Made by a program: the position numbers and the translations under genes | Notes under the pieces: model-generated | Told to the model about the DNA's origin: nothing | Databases searched by the model: none | The model's input: the letters and a program-made list of their open reading frames with translations, nothing else | Part shown: positions 60,108 through 64,000 of the stretch, one piece after another | Layout: every line of letters starts with the position of its first letter | How positions within the stretch are numbered: the stretch's first letter is position 1 | From: Siphonodentalium dalli | Lineage: Eukaryota; Mollusca; Scaphopoda; Gadilida; Siphonodentaliidae | Direction: 5' to 3' | Length of the DNA: 64,000 bases | Assembly: GCA_032622095.1 (NCBI GenBank) | Contig: CP136065.1 | Span: 56,665,949 to 56,729,948 of the forward strand

Positions 60108-60988
60108 GTACGTGAGTCTTTATTTTAAAGTAATCAGGTCCGGCACACTTGCCGATTGGGATATATACATAGCCCGCTCAGGCCGAAAGGGATACGACTG
60201 CATGGTTGCATGATGGTAGGTCCGAAAATCGACCCCATTCCCAATCGTAAATAGGCATGTATTTTCCCAATTTACAAAAAAAAAATCCCCAATTCCAACT
60301 GATTCCAACAAAAAAAATATTCTTTTCTTACATTTTTTGTTCATAAATAGTACAAGCAAGTACACTAAGATACATATAACATTTTTGTTGGCCTACTATT
60401 AGTAATAGTTCTTGTTATGAGGTGTTTTTCACAATATGGTAGTACATGTACCGACATGTTCCTTTCGACTCGTAAAAAATCCCAATTTCAAGCTTTGACG
60501 CTAATTTTCCCAATTGGAATAGAAGGGTATGGGCCCCGGCCATTCCTAAAAAGGGTAGAAAAATCTGTGATGTAAATGCAAACACCAATATATCGAGTTA
60601 AGACAGGTTTTAACTGTTTATGTCTACATGTACATGCATGTATGTGTGAATTAAGACATCTGACACAAGCTATGAAGCCGAGATAGCCGATAGATGGGCA
60701 ATTCCATGATAACTGATGTTACGCCATAACTAGTTTTTCTTGAATCTACAGATATAGTTAGTTCATTTAAGGAAAATATTGCTTCTTTGTACTGAAAATC
60801 TTTTATAGTTAGTTATACATGTATCATGTTAAAACTTCCATGAACTGCATCGTTATTATTGATGGGACATGAAATTTCAGTACCGACATGACTTGAATGA
60901 CCGTAAACTAGTATAAATTAACCTGTTTGCTAATTGCTACAGATTTGGACGTAATAAAAAAATAAATAAAAATTATGTTATTTTCCAG
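60108..60988. other. possible intron
   Basis: Starts GTACGT and ends TTATTTTCCAG. The joined phases do not fit the long frame of the next exon directly, so the splice is uncertain. Confidence 0.3.
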
Positions 60989-61151
60989 ATCGTGTCTTGG
61001 CAAAGCATCCGATGAGGACAAACGAGAAGTTCGCAAATACATCGCGCAAAAATTTGCGAACTGCAGCAAACGCTTGAAGGAAGAGGCGAAGAGGCAGCAT
61101 CAGCGGAGGCCAGTGGGGAATAATCGACCTGAACTAGAATTAGAATATTAA
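60989..61151 (+). CDS. possible terminal exon, basic helical tail
   Basis: After an acceptor TTATTTTCCAG the frame TCG TGT... stays open for 53 codons to TAA: KASDEDKREVRKYIAQKF, then CSKRLKEEAKRQHQRR, ending ELELEY. Charged and probably helical. Not recognised. It needs a preceding exon ending with two codon bases, which the donor at 60108 does not give. Confidence 0.35.
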
Positions 61152-61294
61152 ACAAAAATTTCTCAATTATACTAATTTATATCATTGATCAATTCCCCCA
61201 AAACTGACGTGCAATATTACATCACAGATGCTCAGTGCCAGTACTAGATATTGTAGATGTGTGTATATCGGTTCAATTAAATTAAATAATTGCT

Positions 61295-61970
61295 GTACGT
61301 ACTACACCTTGGTATTTTCAAAGTGTCACCTGGTTCTTCTACCAGGGTAGATTCCAATATTTATTTACCTATTAATTATCATGGTACTTTCAACTGACAT
61401 ACCCTAGTACTTATTCATTGGTAAATCGATACTGCGTCAAATTTCCTTGGTGGATTTTTACCATTCTAGAATCACATATACATGTAAATTCTGGGAATAT
61501 ACCTTGATATATTCAACATTTTTACCAGGTACTCTAGAAAATACCACGGTTACAGAACCTGGGTAAACTGTTGAAATACCTCAGTATTTTGCCACAGTGA
61601 ATATAGCGTGGTATATTTTACTAAGGTGTTCTACCAAGGTCAAATACCTTGGTAGAACATCTTGGTAAAAGTTACCATGCTAAATTCACCGTGGTCAAAA
61701 TACAGTAGTATTTCAACAGTTTACCGAGGTTCTTTTACCATGGTATTTTCACCATGGTAAAGTTTTACCGTGATTTGTTCACCTTGGTAAAATTTACCGA
61801 CGTGATCAATTGACCGGGGTCAAAAACCATGGTAAAATTTACCTCGGTAAATACCTTGGTAAAGCACTAAAATTCACCTTGGTAAAATTTACCGACGTGA
61901 TCAATTGACCGTGGTACAAATACCATGGTAAAATTTACCTTGGTAAATACCTTGGTACATTTTTATATGG
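61295..61970. repeat. TACCWWGGTA palindrome array, right
   Basis: Dense dyads ACCATGGTAAA, TTTACCTTGGTAAA, TACCAAGGT. A block TTTACCGACGTGATCAATTG occurs twice (near 61795 and 61889). The right edge carries the terminal inverted repeat. Confidence 0.85.
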
Positions 61971-62308
61971 CTTAGTCCAAATTTATTCTAGGTCAAAACT
62001 TTTATCGACCAGACTATTAGTGCGGTTCTGACACTTGTTTCGAAAACATAAGATTTAAAGGCGAATACCCTGCTAGACGGATACGAAAATCTTTTGCATA
62101 TAAATTAAGTTTCCGCAAATGTCAATCTTTCAGATTTACATAACATTTTGGACCTGGTAATTATATTGTAAACAGTATACACTAAAACGTTTGCACTGAG
62201 GCCTGTGTAAACCATTTACACCATTGTAACCAAATGAGGCTCACATGACCCTTTTTACACAGTATACGATAGATAACTCTACGCAGCGTATGTATACGGC
62301 GCTCAATA
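61971..62308. other. upstream of candidate exon
   Basis: AT-rich. GTATAC words lie near 62265 and 62291, but no firm promoter was recognised. Confidence 0.35.
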
Positions 62309-62517
62309 ATGCTCACAGTAAACAGTAATCCCTATACTAGTCTTGACAACGCTGATCGACGAGAAGAACTCACATTCACTATGAATATCGTCAGGCCACA
62401 CTGGATAAAAATCATATTAATCGGTCTCATCAGTGTTGGTTTTCTGGGTTTGATAAGCATATATTTGTTTTCTGATCACCGAAATGGAGAAACGACTAAA
62501 GCGAAGCAAAATAAACG
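62309..62517 (+). CDS. candidate first exon of a type II membrane protein
   Basis: 69 codons plus two bases before a strong donor (AAACG/GTAAGTAT). A polar N-terminus of about 35 residues is followed by IKIILIGLISVGFLGLISIY (about residues 38-57) and a charged stalk (HRNGETTKAKQNK). This is the layout of a Golgi-type signal anchor, as in glycosyltransferases and sulfotransferases, or of another single-pass protein. The donor phase differs from what the hexosaminidase exon A needs, so it is not simply the start of a third copy. An inner ATG near 62381 would give a shorter cytosolic tail. Downstream exons lie outside or were not found. Confidence 0.5.
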
Positions 62518-62778
62518 GTAAGTATACCGAATCTAGTTCACGAAATTCTTTATTTAGCAAACAGACGACAGCAGGCGACCATATTTTACGAAAGTATCGA
62601 TCGCGAGTCCAGCCCAGCCAAGAAGCATTCCTTTCACAGGAACGTACTTTAGTTTAGCGTACCCACTGCAACAATAGTGTTTGTTGCGTGTATTATGAAT
62701 CGGTGTTCGTCAATTGCATGTGGTGCGCTATACTCGTAATGCAAATATTCCACTCGTGGTATTAAATTTCTCTTAGTA

Positions 62779-63017
62779 TTAACCCTTCCTGAAATTTTGC
62801 GGAAAACCCTGTTCCAATGCATTCTCTTATATATGCGAGTCTCCCACAGGGAGCGTCGCCTATATACGACAATGCATTGTCCTAACAATATTTACCTTGA
62901 CTTGAAAGCCAATGCATTCTCTTATATATGTCATAGGGAGCCTCGCATATATGAGAGAGTGCACTGGCACATGGTCTTTATTGTTGCACGAGCCCAGCTC
63001 TAGTCATGGAATGGTTA
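62779..63017. mobile_element. MITE family D, copy 5 (diverged)
   Basis: TTAACCCTTCCTG on the left and CATGGAATGGTTAA on the right. Two worn hairpins with GCATTCTCTTATATATG arms at about 62818-62879 and 62911-62967. Confidence 0.75.
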
Positions 63018-63672
63018 AATCTAGCATATATACATGTATGCGGTTTGTGCAAGCTTCTGCGGGAACTCAGAACTATAAGAAGTTTCTCTTTCATGTAAAG
63101 TCGTGTGAAACGATTTATGAAATAAAATTATTGTTGTATCAAGAGTTTGGTAGGGTTTGGGATTCAGCGCTGATCTTCGAGGGTGTCGTGGCACCCCATT
63201 TCTGATCTAAAATATATTGGATATGGAGACAATTGGTGACAGGAAAAAAGTCATATCTCAAGTATGGACAATATTATCCAGACAATTTCAGACCAAACAA
63301 GTTGAGTAGTGTTTAGAACTAATGAGACATTGAGAACGCACAAAACTATTTCAGCGTATTTCCCAAAAACTATCAACTTCCCGTTTTGAACCCGACTATG
63401 TGCTATATTTTGGCCAAAGTTTCACATGGATAAATATACAAAAATACATATTATTCAATTAACATGCGTGCTCCTTCTATGTTTATGTGTACAGTTATGT
63501 ATGAAATTGAGACAATAAAGTCTTATCGTACCATATATTGCCGTTGATAAATTGATTCCTGTCACCTATTGTCACCACATTCAATAGACATTAAACTAAT
63601 ACCCAGATTAATACCCCACACAGACACAGAATTATTCATAATTTTATTATTTCTAGGCCAAATTAAAAAAAA
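63018..63672. other. no gene seen
   Basis: AT-rich. The frame at 62912-63205 overlaps the MITE and has no recognised domain. Confidence 0.4.
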
Positions 63673-63771
63673 GGTCACTGACACAGAATTGGTCACAACA
63701 CTAAAAGTACCAATATATAACACTTATATATAGGCATGTTTAGTGTTATGACCAATTGTGTGTCAGTGACC
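63673..63771. mobile_element. 99-bp foldback element
   Basis: Arms GGTCACTGACACAGAATTGG and the inverted CCAATTGTGTGTCAGTGACC, continuing with TTAGTGTT dyads. Non-coding. Confidence 0.75.
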
Positions 63772-63810
63772 TATGTTCTATATATATTCTAAATACTCAT
63801 AGACAAATGG

Positions 63811-63882
63811 TTCTCTCAGGAAATGCTCAGATAATAAGTTCAACAAGTCGTTTTTTGAACTTATTATCGAAACATTTCCCAG
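63811..63882. mobile_element. MITE family E, central palindrome only
   Basis: GGAAATGCTCAGATAATAAG and the inverted CTTATTATCGAAACATTTCC surround TTCAACAA, as in the centre of 41309-41577. Confidence 0.65.
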
Positions 63883-64000
63883 CAGTGAACATTAATCATC
63901 TGCACTCATATTTTCTTTTCGTTGGTCTGTAGACGTTTCAAAAAATTAAACAACACAAAATTAAATTAATTTCCACCCACCCACCTCTATCCTCGTTATC
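63883..64000. other. window end
   Basis: AT-rich, nothing recognised. Confidence 0.3.

Larger units (their letters stand above)
57836..61970. mobile_element. candidate 4.1-kb transposon with palindromic subterminal arrays
   Basis: The termini are inverted: CCATAGAAAAATGTACCATG at 57836 and the complement of CCATATAAAAATGTACCAAG ending at 61970. Inside each end is an array of TACCWWGGTA dyads (57850-58620 and 61295-61960). The centre holds a degraded acidic ORF (59585-60107), a possible second exon (60989-61151) and an inserted family A MITE. No target duplication was made out. No known transposase motif is visible, so assignment to a superfamily is not possible. Confidence 0.55.

Noticed and set aside
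62309-62517. First exon of a third hexosaminidase gene
   Set aside because: The donor leaves two codon bases, whereas the hexosaminidase exon A requires one, so the architecture does not match.

Overview
This is an AT-rich, repeat-dense piece of an animal nuclear genome, probably a marine invertebrate. The evidence is split coding exons with GT-AG introns, tRNA-derived SINE heads, CR1/L2-like non-LTR retrotransposon remnants and many TTAA-flanked MITEs. The phylum cannot be fixed from the sequence. The host genes are chitobiase-type beta-N-acetylhexosaminidases (GH20 with an N-terminal CHB_HEX domain), a family often expanded in lophotrochozoans and other invertebrates.

The genic backbone is two tandem + strand GH20 paralogues. 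Gene 1 (5131-16591) is represented by its last five exons; its 5' exons should lie left of the window. Gene 2 (18390-35870) has seven recognisable exons coding for about 824 residues; only the signal-peptide exon was not found. All five comparable exons share intron positions and phases. Gene 2 keeps the GH20 catalytic Asp-Glu pair and the aromatic and acidic residues of the active site. Gene 1 has lost the Asp-Glu pair and most of the other active-site residues, yet keeps an open frame and good splice sites, so it looks like a pseudoenzyme rather than a dead gene.

The rest is mobile DNA. There are several MITE families: A (about 500 bp, TTAA ends, eight copies), C (about 447 bp, two copies), D (long double-hairpin elements, five copies), E (about 240-270 bp, one copy carrying a 68-bp tandem array made from its own 3' part), F (mariner-like, TA ends, triplicated) and G. 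There are also non-LTR retrotransposon remnants at 12690-13330, 36199-36600 and 46849-48450. The last one lies between the two copies of a 1.4-1.9 kb direct duplication.

Three palindrome islands are each built on a different core word: ACCGCGGT (22878-23195), CTTAAG (37682-39779) and TACCWWGGTA (57836-58620 and 61295-61970). Each is bounded by inverted repeats. The TACC island pair has matching terminal inverted repeats 4.1 kb apart and encloses a degraded acidic ORF, so it is a candidate undescribed DNA transposon. At the right end, 62309-62517 looks like the first exon of a type II membrane protein.
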